This document shows positions 49,964 through 59,060 of a DNA stretch of 64,000 bases, piece after piece. The DNA comes from DAHUZL01 sp035533215 (lineage in GTDB: Bacteria; Chloroflexota; Dormibacteria; Aeolococcales; Bog-877). A model generated the notes under the pieces. The model was not told the origin of the DNA. It made no database searches and saw only the letters and a program-made list of their open reading frames with translations. Numbering within the stretch: the first letter of the stretch is position 1; each line of letters starts with the position of its first letter. Both the position numbers and the translations under genes were made by a program. Where the stretch lies: positions 33,315 to 97,314 of the forward strand of contig DATLUG010000017.1 of assembly GCA_035533215.1 (NCBI GenBank). Direction: 5' to 3'.

Positions 49964-52084
49964 GTGCGGCGGCCACCCTATCCACCCACCCGACGCGGCG
50001 CCGACGGCGACCGCCACCACGGCGCCTACGTGCCGGATCCGTACCGCTGGCTGGAGGACCCCGACTCCCCCGAGACACAGGCGTGGGTTCGAGCTCAGAT
50101 CGAGACCACCAGCGCCTGGCTCGCGGCCATCCCGGGCCGGGAGGCGATCCGGCGGCGTCTCACCCGGCTGTGGGACTACCCCCGGCTGTCGGTGCCCTTC
50201 CAGCGCGGGTCCGTCTGGTTCCAGTTCCGCAACCCCGGGCTCGCCAACCAGCCGGTCCTCTTCGTCGCGCCCGGGCCGGATGACGTGGGCCGCGCGCTGC
50301 TCGACCCCAACCACCTGGCCGCCGACGGCACGGTCGCGGTGACGGCCACCTCGGTGAGCGAGGACGGGGCGTGGCTGGCCTATGCGACCAGTTCCCATGG
50401 GTCCGACTGGCAGACCTGGCGGGTACGCGACGTCGTCACCGGCGAGGATCTCGACGACGTCATCCGCTGGTCCAGGTTCGCGGGCGCCTCCTGGTTGCAC
50501 GACGGCTCCGGCTTCACCTACGTCGCGCTGGACCCACCACCCCCGGGGACCGAACACCTCGGTGCCAGCCGTCTTCCCCGGGTGTGGCTGCACCGCCTCG
50601 GCCACCGCCAGGCCGACGACGAACTCCTGTTTGAGGCCCCGGATCATCCGGACTGGCTCCCGGATGCCACCGTGAGCGACGACGGCCGGTTCGTCGTGAT
50701 CTCGATCGCCCGCGGCACCTTCCCGGAAACCCAGGTCAGGGTGCTGGATCTGCTCGACCCCGAGCGCGGCCTGCGCTCCCTGGTCGCCGACTTCGAGTCG
50801 ACGGCGACGGTGGTGGCCGCACTGGGATCCACATTCCTGCTCGTGACCGACCATCTGGCCGGACGCCAGCGGGTGATGGCGGTGGACCTCGAGTCCCCGG
50901 ACCGCGAGCGCTGGCGCCCGGTGATCCCTGAGTGCCCCGACACGCTGGTCACCGCCCACCACGTGGGTGAACATCTGGTCTGCCACTACCTCCGCGATGC
51001 CAGCTCGGTCCTGCGGGTCCACGACCTCGCCGGGCGACCGCTCCACGAGGTCCCCGTACCCCCAGCGAGCTCGGTGACGCAGGTGAGCGGCCGACCGCGG
51101 GCGGACCTGGTCCATTTCGGCTCCACCTCCTTCACCGACTCAGGCTCGCTCTGGGCCCACGACCTCGGCAGCGGCTGCACCAGGTTGGTGCGGCCACCGG
51201 CGGCCGCCATCGACCCTCGGGCGCTCGCCACCGAGCACATCCTCGTCACCTCACCCGACGGGACCCGGATCCCCCTCTTCCTCACCCGCCGCCGGGACCT
51301 CGCACCCACCGGAGAGGTGCCGGTCCTCCTCTACGGGTACGGTGGGTTCCGCATCCCGATCACCCCCAGCTTCTCGGTCGCCCACGCCGTCTGGGTCGAA
51401 CGGGGCGGGCTGCTGGCCGTAGCCGCCCTGCGCGGGGGCGGCGAGTACGGACGGAGCTGGCACGACGCCGGTCGGCTCAGCCGCAAGCAGAACGTCGTCG
51501 ACGACTTCTGCGCCTGCGCCCGCTGGCTGGCCGCCTCCGGCTGGTCGCGGCCGGGTCGGATCGCGATCAACGGCGCTTCCAACGGCGGCCTCCTGGTCGG
51601 CGCCTGCCTGACCCAGCATCCCGACCTCTTTGGCGCCGCCGTGGCCGAGGTCGGGGTGTTCGACCTCCTCCGCTTCCACCGGTTCACGATCGGGTGGGCG
51701 TGGACCAGCGATTTCGGCGACCCCGAGGACCCCCGCGACTTCCGGTGGATCCGCGACCTCTCGCCGCTCCATCGCATCCGAGCCGGCCGCCGCCACCCAC
51801 CGACCCTCCTCACGACAGCCGACCACGACGACCGCGTCGTCCCCGCCCACTCGTTCAAGTTTGCGGCGGCGCTCCAGGCGGCCCAGGGCGGCGAGGCCCC
51901 GATCCTGATCCGGATCGAGACCGCGGCCGGGCACGGACTCGGCACTCCCACCAGCAAGCTGATCGCGGAGCGAACCGACGTGCTCGCCTTCCTGGTGCGC
52001 GCGCTGGACTTCGGCAGCGGTGGACGGGAGGCCGGGGACGCCGGGGAGGCGGGTGGGGACGGGGCCATCCCGCAGCCGACCTGA
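49964..52084 (+). CDS. Prolyl oligopeptidase family serine peptidase (S9A)
   Basis: A cytosolic S9 peptidase of 706 residues without a signal peptide. The N-terminal VPDPYRWLEDPDSPETQAWV opens the family. A seven-bladed beta-propeller follows (about 70-420). The hydrolase domain contains VPVLLYGYGGFRIPITPSFS, the catalytic Ser539 in INGASNGGLLVGACLTQHPD, Asp in TTADHDDRVVPAHSFKF and His in ETAAGHGLGTPTSK. It cleaves short peptides after proline. GTG with GAGGAGG five bases upstream. The last 30 residues are Gly-rich and extra. Confidence 0.93.
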   Translation: MRRPPYPPTRRGADGDRHHGAYVPDPYRWLEDPDSPETQAWVRAQIETTSAWLAAIPGREAIRRRLTRLWDYPRLSVPFQRGSVWFQFRNPGLANQPVLFVAPGPDDVGRALLDPNHLAADGTVAVTATSVSEDGAWLAYATSSHGSDWQTWRVRDVVTGEDLDDVIRWSRFAGASWLHDGSGFTYVALDPPPPGTEHLGASRLPRVWLHRLGHRQADDELLFEAPDHPDWLPDATVSDDGRFVVISIARGTFPETQVRVLDLLDPERGLRSLVADFESTATVVAALGSTFLLVTDHLAGRQRVMAVDLESPDRERWRPVIPECPDTLVTAHHVGEHLVCHYLRDASSVLRVHDLAGRPLHEVPVPPASSVTQVSGRPRADLVHFGSTSFTDSGSLWAHDLGSGCTRLVRPPAAAIDPRALATEHILVTSPDGTRIPLFLTRRRDLAPTGEVPVLLYGYGGFRIPITPSFSVAHAVWVERGGLLAVAALRGGGEYGRSWHDAGRLSRKQNVVDDFCACARWLAASGWSRPGRIAINGASNGGLLVGACLTQHPDLFGAAVAEVGVFDLLRFHRFTIGWAWTSDFGDPEDPRDFRWIRDLSPLHRIRAGRRHPPTLLTTADHDDRVVPAHSFKFAAALQAAQGGEAPILIRIETAAGHGLGTPTSKLIAERTDVLAFLVRALDFGSGGREAGDAGEAGGDGAIPQPT

Positions 52085-52085
52085 C

Positions 52086-52114
52086 TTGACGCCCCGGTTG
52101 GCCGCTGGGAAGAT
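52086..52114 (+). promoter_or_regulatory. Candidate sigma-70 promoter of the secreted-protein gene
   Basis: TTGACG (52086-52091) and GAAGAT (52109-52114) are separated by 17 bases, starting just after the peptidase stop and 30 bases before the ATG at 52146, which has AGGAGA upstream. The -10 box is weak. Confidence 0.35.
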
Positions 52115-52145
52115 TCCAAGGGACCAGCTCATAGGAGAATGTCGC

Positions 52146-53960
52146 ATGCGATCGATTCGCGCTCGCGCCCTCGCACTGGCGACGATCCTCAGTTTGAGCC
52201 TGGGGCTCAGCGGGGCGGTCCAAGCCAGCGCATCCAATCAGGGGGGAGTGACCCCCAACCCGACCAACATGCTCGACTGCAACGGCCACAGCGCCGCCTA
52301 CCAGTCGGTCAAGGTCGATCTCGGCGGACTCTGCACCGACCCGATCGCAGTTTGGAGCGGTGATGCGAATCGCTTCTATGACAACGGCCGCTATATCGGT
52401 CACGACGAGCCGGCGGCGCGCTTCCTCTCGCACGCACCGGGCAGCGGCAACAACCTCACCTACGACCTGCAACTCTCCACCGACCCGCGTGGCGCCCCCA
52501 CCACCTCCCCACGCCCGCCGATCACCTCCGACATGGCCCAGCTGAACCCGGCGGTGTGGTTCGGACTCGCTCTGTGCGATCCCCAGTCCTATCCCCTCAA
52601 CGCCTGCCGGCCGGACAGCGACAGCAATGGCAGCTACATCAAGGACCCGCTGGCGGCGGGATCGGCCTTCATGGAGCTGCAGTTCTATCCGCCCGGCTAC
52701 CCCCCATTCCTGGACGCGCCCAGCTGCAGCTCCGGGCAGTGGTGCGCCGCGCTCACGATCGACAGCCTGGAAGCCACCTACGGCTTCAAGTACATCAACA
52801 GCAGCTGCACCGAGCCGGTCAACTTCGCCTTCCTCCAGCGCAACGGCATCCCCGCCGGACCGCCCAGCCCCCAGCTCGCGGACGTCTCCAGCTACACCCC
52901 CAACTCACAGACCTTGATGATGAACCCCAGTGACCAGCTCCAGGTGAGCATCACCGACACCGCCGGCGGGGTGCGCACCACCATCTCCGACCTCACCACC
53001 GGTCAGTCCGGGTCGATGACCGCCAGCGCCGCCAACGGCTTCATGGACACCAACGCCATCGACTGCAGCGGACATCCCTTCAGCTTTCACCCGGAGTTCA
53101 GCACCGCGTCGCCCCAGAACGACGTCCCCTGGGCCGCGTCCGAGGGCGGGGTGATGCTAGCCGACGAACTCGGTCACTTCCAGCCCTGCTCCAGCGTCAG
53201 CCATCCCTTCCCCTTCAGCGTCCAGTACGCGACCGGACAATCCTTCGTGGACGCCGGCCTGTCCCAGACCTGCGTCGGCGGGTTCGAGGGCAGACGGTCG
53301 GGCGAGGGACCGTGCAACACGACCACCGCCAACTGCCAGCAGCCCACCACCGAGGGTGGGGCCGCCTGCCCCTTCCCCAATGTCATCACCTCGCTGTTGC
53401 CCTGCGAGTTCTCGGACGCCTTCTGCATGCCCCGGGGTCCGCGACCGGTGGTGGCCAACGGCGGGTTCGAGCGCGTCAGCTGGCCGGTTGCCGGCTGCCA
53501 GGACAACGCGTTCCAGAACGGCGACCTCGACTTCGACGGCAGCTCCTACGTCGCCGACTGGCCCGATGGCAACCCCCATCACCCCACCTCCCTCCAGTAC
53601 ATCGGACCCTTCTCGCACGGCCGCGCCTACCCGCAGGTCCAGTTCGAGACCGATGTCGGCGGCTCCGAGGCCTTCTGCGCGACCGTCAACGGCAGGGGCT
53701 GCACCGCCAAGCCGGTCGGCGCCGCCTTCTATCCGTTCTGGAGTATCGGCCGCGCCACCCACGCCATCGGCACCATCCAGCCCCAGGGCACCTGCGCCTT
53801 CGACTTCGGCAACCGCATCGCCGGCGTCACCCTCAACACGCTGCGCGGCGACGCCCAGTACGGCCACCCCGACGTGCGGCGATTCGGAGGGACCCTGATC
53901 AGCTCGCCGATGGCCAACCCCGAGCTGACGACCCGGGGCTGCACCGGCCCCACGGCGTAG
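52146..53960 (+). CDS. Large secreted Cys-rich protein of unknown function
   Basis: A 604-residue exported protein. The signal peptide (RARALALATILSLSLGLSGA) ends at VQA or ASA. The mature part is rich in Asn, Ser, Gly and Pro, with about 20 cysteines in pairs suited to disulfides (PSCSSGQWC, CEFSDAFC, TTANCQQP). Local motifs such as DPIAVWSGDANRFYDNGRYI and the second-half VANGGFERVSWPVAGCQDNA suggest two beta-sandwich domains, but no family is recognised. Base composition is a little lower in GC than its neighbours. It follows the prolyl oligopeptidase gene from its own promoter. Confidence 0.75.
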   Translation: MRSIRARALALATILSLSLGLSGAVQASASNQGGVTPNPTNMLDCNGHSAAYQSVKVDLGGLCTDPIAVWSGDANRFYDNGRYIGHDEPAARFLSHAPGSGNNLTYDLQLSTDPRGAPTTSPRPPITSDMAQLNPAVWFGLALCDPQSYPLNACRPDSDSNGSYIKDPLAAGSAFMELQFYPPGYPPFLDAPSCSSGQWCAALTIDSLEATYGFKYINSSCTEPVNFAFLQRNGIPAGPPSPQLADVSSYTPNSQTLMMNPSDQLQVSITDTAGGVRTTISDLTTGQSGSMTASAANGFMDTNAIDCSGHPFSFHPEFSTASPQNDVPWAASEGGVMLADELGHFQPCSSVSHPFPFSVQYATGQSFVDAGLSQTCVGGFEGRRSGEGPCNTTTANCQQPTTEGGAACPFPNVITSLLPCEFSDAFCMPRGPRPVVANGGFERVSWPVAGCQDNAFQNGDLDFDGSSYVADWPDGNPHHPTSLQYIGPFSHGRAYPQVQFETDVGGSEAFCATVNGRGCTAKPVGAAFYPFWSIGRATHAIGTIQPQGTCAFDFGNRIAGVTLNTLRGDAQYGHPDVRRFGGTLISSPMANPELTTRGCTGPTA

Positions 53961-54024
53961 GGCGGGTCAGCCGGCCACCGACCCGCCGCCCCGGCGGCTG
54001 CGCGGGCCGATCCGCGCAGCCGCC
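53961..54024. terminator. Two strong hairpins between convergent genes
   Basis: The first hairpin pairs GGCGGGTC (53961-53968) with GACCCGCC (53980-53987). The second pairs 13 bases (GGCGGCTGCGCGG, 53993-54005) with their exact complement at 54012-54024 around a six-base loop. They separate the plus-strand secreted protein from the minus-strand DUF190 gene. There is no U-tract, so they are a likely but unproven bidirectional terminator. Confidence 0.55.
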
Positions 54025-54082
54025 TCGGTCGTGCCTGCGGAGGGGCCGAGCCTGGGCCGCGGCACCGGCCGCAGAGTTCCGT

Positions 54083-54463
54083 TCAGCCCGCAGGAGGACC
54101 GCCCGCCGGGGGGTTCGGGGGGTCGCCTGGTCGGGCGTCACGGTAGCTGAGGACACGGACCCGCTCCAGCGTCACCAGCCCGTCCGCGATCATGGTGTCG
54201 AGCAGGGGCAGCAGCCGGTCGATGTGCTCCGGGGTGTCGACCATCTCGACCACCACGGGGAGGTCCTGGCTGAGGCGCAGGATGCGGGTGGTGTGGAGAT
54301 GGGAGTGGGCGCCGAACCCTTCCACCCCTCGCAGCACGGTGGCGCCCGCCAGGCCAAGCTCGCGCGCCTTGGCGACGATCGCCTCGTGGAGCGGGCGCCC
54401 GTGCCAGCGATCGGACTCGCCTATGAAGATCCGGAGTAGCTGCCCCTCGCCCTCCAAGCGCAT
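54083..54463 (-). CDS. DUF190 protein, fluoride channel partner
   Basis: A 126-residue soluble protein of the DUF190 family, related in fold to PII-like regulators. Visible blocks: LRIFIGESDRWHGRPLHEAI, ARELGLAGATVLRGVEGFGA, HSHLHTTRILRLSQDLPVVV and EMVDTPEHIDRLLPLLDTMI. DUF190 genes commonly accompany crcB/fluC and may modulate the channel. The ATG overlaps the crcB stop by one base (TGATG) and a GTG three bases earlier is also possible. Pro/Gly tail. Confidence 0.9.
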   Translation of the reverse strand: MRLEGEGQLLRIFIGESDRWHGRPLHEAIVAKARELGLAGATVLRGVEGFGAHSHLHTTRILRLSQDLPVVVEMVDTPEHIDRLLPLLDTMIADGLVTLERVRVLSYRDARPGDPPNPPAGGPPAG

Positions 54464-54837
54464 CACACCACCTGCGCCAGCAGCATCCCGAGGAGGACCG
54501 CACCCACCCCGGCCACCGCGCTTCCCCCGACGTTGAGCAGCGCCAGGGTCGGGCTGCGGTCGACCAGCAGCCGACCGGTCTCCAGGGCCAGGGTCGAGAA
54601 CGTCGTGTAGGCGCCAAGGAAGCCGACCGTGATCGCGGTGCGCAGCGCGGGGTCGAGCGGGACCCGCTCGGTGCCCAGGGTGAACACGAACCCCAGCGCG
54701 AAGGCCCCGCTGATGTTGATGGCGAAGGTACCCCACGGGAAGGGGCCGTCCAGCCGCTGACTCACGAGCCCGTCGACGGCATACCGGGCGATGGTCCCGG
54801 CGGCCCCCGCCAGGGCAAGCCCTACAAGCGTCCGCAT
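54463..54837 (-). CDS. crcB: Fluoride channel FluC (CrcB)
   Basis: Fluc-family fluoride-specific channel, 124 residues, four membrane helices, working as an antiparallel dimer. Key segments are AGAAGTIARYAVDGLVSQRL, PWGTFAINISGAFALGFVFT with the pore Asn, LRTAITVGFLGAYTTFSTLA with the Phe-box and Na+ site, and the last helix NVGGSAVAGVGAVLLGMLLA. ATG at 54837 has AGGAGG ten bases upstream. A fluoride riboswitch directly precedes it, confirming function. Confidence 0.95.
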   Translation of the reverse strand: MRTLVGLALAGAAGTIARYAVDGLVSQRLDGPFPWGTFAINISGAFALGFVFTLGTERVPLDPALRTAITVGFLGAYTTFSTLALETGRLLVDRSPTLALLNVGGSAVAGVGAVLLGMLLAQVV

Positions 54838-54847
54838 CGGCCCAGCA

Positions 54848-54905
54848 CCTCCTCGCGAGCAGGAGCCATCAGCCGTGCGGCGAGGATGGGCGAGCCCCAT
54901 CGCCC
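54848..54905 (-). ncRNA. Fluoride riboswitch (crcB motif) with Shine-Dalgarno switch
   Basis: Read on the minus strand from 54905: stem GGGCG/CGCCC closing the loop AUGGGGCU, joining bases AUCCUC, stem GCCG/CGGC, then UGAUGGCUCCU. This order and the conserved bases match the crcB RNA motif (compare the Thermotoga aptamer ending UGAUGGCCUCU). GGGG in the first loop can pair with CUCC in the last segment as the pseudoknot. The same CUCCU can instead pair with AGGAG of the ribosome-binding site (54848-54853) across a seven-base loop. Fluoride binding would thus free the site and switch crcB on. Confidence 0.88.
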
Positions 54906-54923
54906 GGCGCCTCACAGGGCGCC

Positions 54924-55526
54924 GCGACCACCTTACCATCGCGGCCGCCCGCGCGTCTGCACCTTCGAATCGGACCCGTTGGGGTCATGGATGCCAGGAG
55001 TGCGCCGCGCAGCGGGAGTGACTCAAGCTGGCCGTGGCCGCCGAGGTCATGAGACGGAGGCGGCGACTGCGCTTGACCTTGGACCCACTCCATCTCGGAG
55101 CCTTGAGTTCCGCCCGCTGTGACGACCGAGCCAGCAACCGGGGCGGCAGCTTCGCCGATGTGGGGTCACGTCGTACCCTCACCCACCGGTCGGCGCCAGT
55201 CGGAGACCGTAGGGGGCACTCCCGCGGCCGCCTCGCGTGGTCGGCGGCGCGGACGAGCGATTCCAACGGCCACGGCAACCTCGTCCGGGACCTGTGAGCA
55301 GGCTGGCGGATGGCGACACCCTGGAGGGGAGGCCCCGGATCCTCTACGCTCCCCTCGGCTGAGGCGATGGTGGGCGGGACGCCGGCTCGAGCTCGAAGTC
55401 GTCTCACTTCGTGTCCTCGGCGAGGGTGAGGCTCACGGCCCGATGGTCATCCCGGAAGCGGTCACGGTCCGCCGGCTCCAAGGCTGCCCCGACATCGCGA
55501 TCGGCCGCACCCGTTAGAGATGGCGG
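54924..55526. other. Gene-poor stretch upstream of the riboswitch and of the repeat protein
   Basis: No reading frame here shows family motifs or a ribosome-binding site. The left end must hold the crcB promoter on the minus strand; next to the aptamer there is an 18-base hairpin (GGCGCC/GGCGCC, 54906-54923). TAAGGT upstream of it is a possible -10 box. The right end must contain the promoter of the 55527 gene, not identified. Confidence 0.4.
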
Positions 55527-57058
55527 ATGGAGGAGCCGGGCACGCCGAGGAGAGCCGGCGGAGGCGGGGCCGGTGGCGACCACTCGCTGGACAAGGTCCG
55601 CGCCGCGCTACGAGCGCCTGCCGATCTGGACCGGGCGCTCCTTTGCGAGTTCCTCAGACCGTGGGTGTCTGCGCGCGCTCTGGCGGCCGTCGTCGACCCG
55701 GAGCTGGCGGCCTTCATTACAACCCAGGTCCTCCTCGACGCCAGCGGCGCGCTGCTGGCGCCCGGGGCTGTTGTCCCCGATCTCGAATCTTGGCTCCAGG
55801 CGCTGGTCTCCCACACGGCGGTCCTGCTCACGGGCCTGCCGCCGTCTGGGCAGGCGCCGTCGGCCATCGGTGCCCGCGCGAAGCGCCGCCGCTCCGGGTG
55901 GTTGCTGGTGCTGGCCGCACTGCTCGCCGCCGCGATCGGGGCCGGCATCGTCGCGATCATCGGCCTGCCAAACGTGCGTGCCCCGCGGGCACCCGGATCA
56001 GGAATCGACATCGTGCCTCCCGTCGTTCCGGCCCTCCCACCCGGATTCGGGGTCAAGGGACGGTCAACGACCTCCCCAAGCCCGACTCGCACGCCGACGA
56101 CCATGCGAACCCCCACGTTTGCGCCCGCGCCGTTGGGCACGCCGACGCCAGCTCCCACAGCGACACGGACCCCCACTCCGACACCAGCGCCGACCCCCAT
56201 CCCGACACCCACGCCCCAACCCACCAGGAGGCCCACTCCCACTCCCACCGCCACGCCCACCGCGACACCCACGCCCACTCCCAGCGCCACGCCAACCACG
56301 ACACCCACCGCGACGACCGCCCCGACGCCCACGCCCACTCCCACCGCCACGCCCACGCCAACCGCGACACCCCCCCCGACACCCCCTCCCACCGCCACCG
56401 CCACGCCAACCACGACACCCACCCCGACGGCCACCGCCACGCCAACCACGACACCCACCCCGACGGCCACCCCGACAGTCACGCCCACTCCCACCGCCAC
56501 ACCCACGCCAACCGCGACACCCACCCCCACCGCCACCGCCACGCCAACCACGACCCCCACCCCGACGGCCACCCCGACAGCCGCGCCCACTCCCACCGCC
56601 ACACCCACGACCACCGCGACACCCACCGCGACGCCCTCGCCCACTCCCACCGCCACGCCCACGCCAACCGCGACGGCCACGGCGACGCCCACGCCCACTC
56701 TCACCGCCACGCCCACGCCAACCGCGACGGCCACGGCGACGCCCACGCCCGCCCCGTCTCAGACTCAAACGCCGTCGCCCACCGCACCACCAAAGCCATG
56801 TCCGCCTCGTCGGGCTCCGCGGCGGTCCACAATCGCCCCGTCCCCTGGGCCGTCTTGGTCCGATACCGAGACACTGCCGCTCCGGTCACCACTGGCGCGC
56901 GCGACGTCACCCTCTGTTCGACGCTCCCGAACGTGCTCCGCACGATCCAAGCCATCCTCGGCCTCGACCACAGCACGGCCCCCGCTGAAGCTGCCCGTGC
57001 GTGTGATGCCGTCACCCTCAACCGTGTCAGCGGCGTCCTCCACCAAGAGCGTGGCTAA
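55527..57058 (+). CDS. Bitopic Thr/Pro-repeat surface protein, frame changes inside the repeat
   Basis: The first part (from ATG 55527) codes a cytosolic domain of about 110 residues (LDKVRAALRAPADLDRALLC, ALAAVVDPELAAFITTQVLL, DLESWLQALVSHTAVLLTGL), an Arg patch, and one membrane helix at residues 124-146 (GWLLVLAALLAAAIGAGIVA). It then enters a long outside spacer of TPTPTATP type. By about 56750 the frame with strong GC-third-position bias is a different one (-1), which codes AVLVRYRDTAAPVTTGARDV, TLCSTLPNVLRTIQAILGLD and LNRVSGVLHQERG and stops at 57058. The original frame runs on without sense to 57806. One extra base, or -1 slippage, would join the two parts. No function assigned. Confidence 0.55.
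56085..56757 (+). repeat. Degenerate Thr/Pro-coding repeat with a C8 tract
   Basis: About 670 bases built from variants of CCCAC, CGCCACG and CGACA words that code TPTPTATP in one frame and a His-rich series (HAHSHRHAHANRD) in the -1 frame. Both frames are open throughout. A run of eight C at 56370-56377 is a possible slippage or sequencing-error site. Repeat units differ in order, indicating repeated recombination. Confidence 0.8.
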
Positions 57059-58000
57059 TGCATGTTGCTCGCCCCCGAACCCGCCCAGGGGTCCGGTAGA
57101 CGAATCGCCTATAGGCACTCGACACCATCGATTGCCACCCCGTCCCCGGCGCCGGAGTCGCCCTCTGCCCCGACGCGATCGTCCGCCTGCGGCCGGCGCC
57201 CCTGGTCGGGTGACGTTCCAGCGGCCCCCGCCGGGCTTGCGCCGTCGCCCGTTCGCCGGGGTCGACACGACCGATGCGACATCTGGGCTGACCGGAACTC
57301 GGCTCCGGACGGCCCGGGACCGTGGTCGTGGCTCCGCCGGTGCCAATCGCTCTGCCAACCCGTGGTGCTCCAGGCCGACTCCCCGCACCTGCCTGCCACA
57401 AGCGCAGTCCGGCGCTGGTGTGGGTCCGCCTCCACCGCCAGTCCTGGCATGGCACCAGACGGCCCGCCAGCTGCGGCGGTCCAGGACGTCATCGCACGGC
57501 GCACGACGCGGTCACGCGCGCCCAAGCACGGCCAGGTCCGATCGGTGGCGCCCCGCGCGCCAGTCGCTCTCGCTTCCGCCTGGGCCGTCCGCCCAGCGTC
57601 CCCGGCCAACCCCCCCCCCACGGGTCCAGCCCGCGGGAAACGGCACAGCCCCACGGGCGCGAATTCCGGCGTCCCCTCAGCGCCGAAAGGGCGGCCGGCC
57701 GGTTCGGTCGAACGTGGCGTGGTCCGTCGGATCTCCGCACGCAGCGGTTGGTGGTCCCGAGACCCGCCGTCCACCCGGGCATCGTCTCATTGCGGGGTGG
57801 CCGTGACGTGGCGGCCCGTGGCGCACCCTCGCGGCCGCCGGCTGGGCCCGATCCAGGGGACCCAGGATGGCCTCACGGAAGGGCGGGGGCAGCCGGACAG
57901 GCATCGGAGCTCTGCGGCTCGGGCCCCAGCTTGCGGTCCGGGGCCACTCGTGAGCGGGGCCGGAGCCCTCGCCCGCGGGCCAGGCAGCGCCCGTCCATGT
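57059..58000. other. About 940 bases without a supported gene
   Basis: Several frames stay open because of high GC, on both strands, but none has a ribosome-binding site, a domain motif or a consistent third-position bias. Composition is slightly more varied than in flanking genes. It may be decayed sequence downstream of the repeat protein. Confidence 0.45.
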
Positions 58001-58216
58001 TTACTCGGGACGGTACTCCCGCTGCCCCGTCTGCGCGTCGTACCAGACCCGCACCCGTCGGCCACTATCTGGGTCGATGAACACTTCGCCGGTCGGCTGG
58101 GCGCCGCTGGACCCGCCGGCGCTGTGGCGGTCGCGTCGATATCGGTCCCAGCCGAAGAGGGCGATCACGATCCCCGCGATCACGACCACCAGGACCACCC
58201 ACTCCACGATGCCCAT
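58001..58216 (-). CDS. Small single-pass membrane protein
   Basis: A 71-residue protein with an N-terminal membrane helix (EWVVLVVVIAGIVIALFGWD), a basic stop-transfer segment (RYRRDRH) and a soluble tail containing GEVFIDPDSGRRVRVWYDAQ and TGQREYRPE, a small beta hairpin typical of short Gram-positive proteins. Function unknown. It lies 25 bases after the YbjQ-like gene and is probably co-transcribed with it. No strong ribosome-binding site. Confidence 0.7.
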   Translation of the reverse strand: MGIVEWVVLVVVIAGIVIALFGWDRYRRDRHSAGGSSGAQPTGEVFIDPDSGRRVRVWYDAQTGQREYRPE

Positions 58217-58241
58217 GGAGGAGCCGCTCAGCCCCGCCCGC

Positions 58242-58580
58242 TCACGGTGCGGGCGGGGTCGACGGCCCCTCGACCACCTGGGCGGTGCCGTAGGCGACGA
58301 TCTCGCTCATGCTCCTGCCCATCTCGGTGGAGTCGAACCGCATCATGGTCACCGCATTGGCTCCCATGGCGGTGGCGTTCTGCACCATCCGGTCCAGTGC
58401 CTGGCGCCGGGCGTCCTCGTTCAGCTTGACGTAGGACCCGATCTCGCCCCCGACGAGGCTCTTGAGCGCGGCCGCGATGTTGCCGCCGAGGCTGCGGGAC
58501 CGGACGGTGAGTCCGAAGACCTGCCCGATGGTCTTGACCACCCGAGTGCCCGGGATGTTCTCGGTGGTGGTGACAATCAT
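58242..58580 (-). CDS. YbjQ/UPF0145 family protein
   Basis: A 112-residue protein of the YbjQ (heavy-metal-binding-domain-like) family: IVTTTENIPGTRVVKTIGQV, FGLTVRSRSLGGNIAAALKS, LVGGEIGSYVKLNEDARRQA, MVQNATAMGANAVTMMRFDS and EIVAYGTAQVV. The family forms pentameric rings; metal binding is proposed but not proven. The start is fixed by GCAGGA five bases upstream and by a TATACT box. Standard length, intact. Confidence 0.9.
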   Translation of the reverse strand: MIVTTTENIPGTRVVKTIGQVFGLTVRSRSLGGNIAAALKSLVGGEIGSYVKLNEDARRQALDRMVQNATAMGANAVTMMRFDSTEMGRSMSEIVAYGTAQVVEGPSTPPAP

Positions 58581-58588
58581 GATCCTGC

Positions 58589-58594
58589 AGTATA
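58589..58594 (-). promoter_or_regulatory. -10 box TATACT of the YbjQ-like gene
   Basis: TATACT ends eight bases before the ATG at 58580. The leader would be at most a couple of bases, so the GCAGGA between may be only partly transcribed. No good -35 hexamer at 17 bases. Confidence 0.45.
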
Positions 58595-58741
58595 CGAGCC
58601 GGCGGGTTGCAAGCCGAAGCCAGGGTCCTCCGGCCGCCCGCTTCGGCGGCGCCCGCCGGCACGCCCCGGGCTGACCGCGCCGGTGACGGCGCCCGGGGCG
58701 GTGCGGCGTGGGACCGGGCGGTGCCCTGTGAGATCAAGATC

Positions 58742-58785
58742 GGGGCCGGCGAATGGATTCGACCCCCGACCCGCTGTTGACAAAC
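58742..58785 (-). other. Degenerate tRNA-Thr-like 3' fragment (copy B)
   Basis: On the minus strand this 44-base piece carries remains of the anticodon 3' side (ACAGC), a T-arm with GGTCGAATC and an acceptor end CGCCGGC followed by CCC. It aligns with copy A at 59470-59513 at roughly 37 of 44 positions. The T stem no longer pairs, so it is not a working tRNA. It may be an old attachment site. Confidence 0.5.
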
Positions 58786-59060
58786 CAGCCGCCCTGTCGT
58801 GGACCACGTGGTCGGTCACCGTGGAATTCAATGGGAGCGGATGTCGTCAAATCCGCCCGCCGGGCAGCGGGTGTCATACGGGGATGGTCCGGAGGCCACA
58901 GCCAACCCTCCGGTGCCGGCGGCCCCGCCAGCCTCTGAAGCCGACACGGGTCGGGGCTGGTATCCACTCCGCGTCCGCCGGCGGCGGGCACCACCACTGC
59001 CTCAAGGATCTGACTGGGCGGGAGTCCTTCGGCTCGGCATTCCCCGGCAGCAAGGGACGG
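58786..59060. other. Spacer between tRNA-like fragment B and the HicA-HicB remnant
   Basis: No gene supported. With 58581-58741 it makes a non-coding stretch of about 480 bases broken only by tRNA-like fragment B. Confidence 0.35.

Noticed and set aside
55520..56750. A wholly His-rich protein in the -1 frame from 55520
   Set aside because: Its first 180 residues are antisense-like Arg/Gly sequence, whereas the other frame has a clean domain and membrane helix; only the part after the repeat in this frame looks real.
56085..56757. CRISPR array
   Set aside because: The repeats are short, irregular and in-frame coding words without unique spacers.
57062..58429. Plus-strand 455-residue frame and minus-strand frames in 57.1-58.0 kb
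   Set aside because: No ribosome-binding site, no motif and no steady third-position bias; the right part is antisense to the YbjQ-like and small membrane genes.
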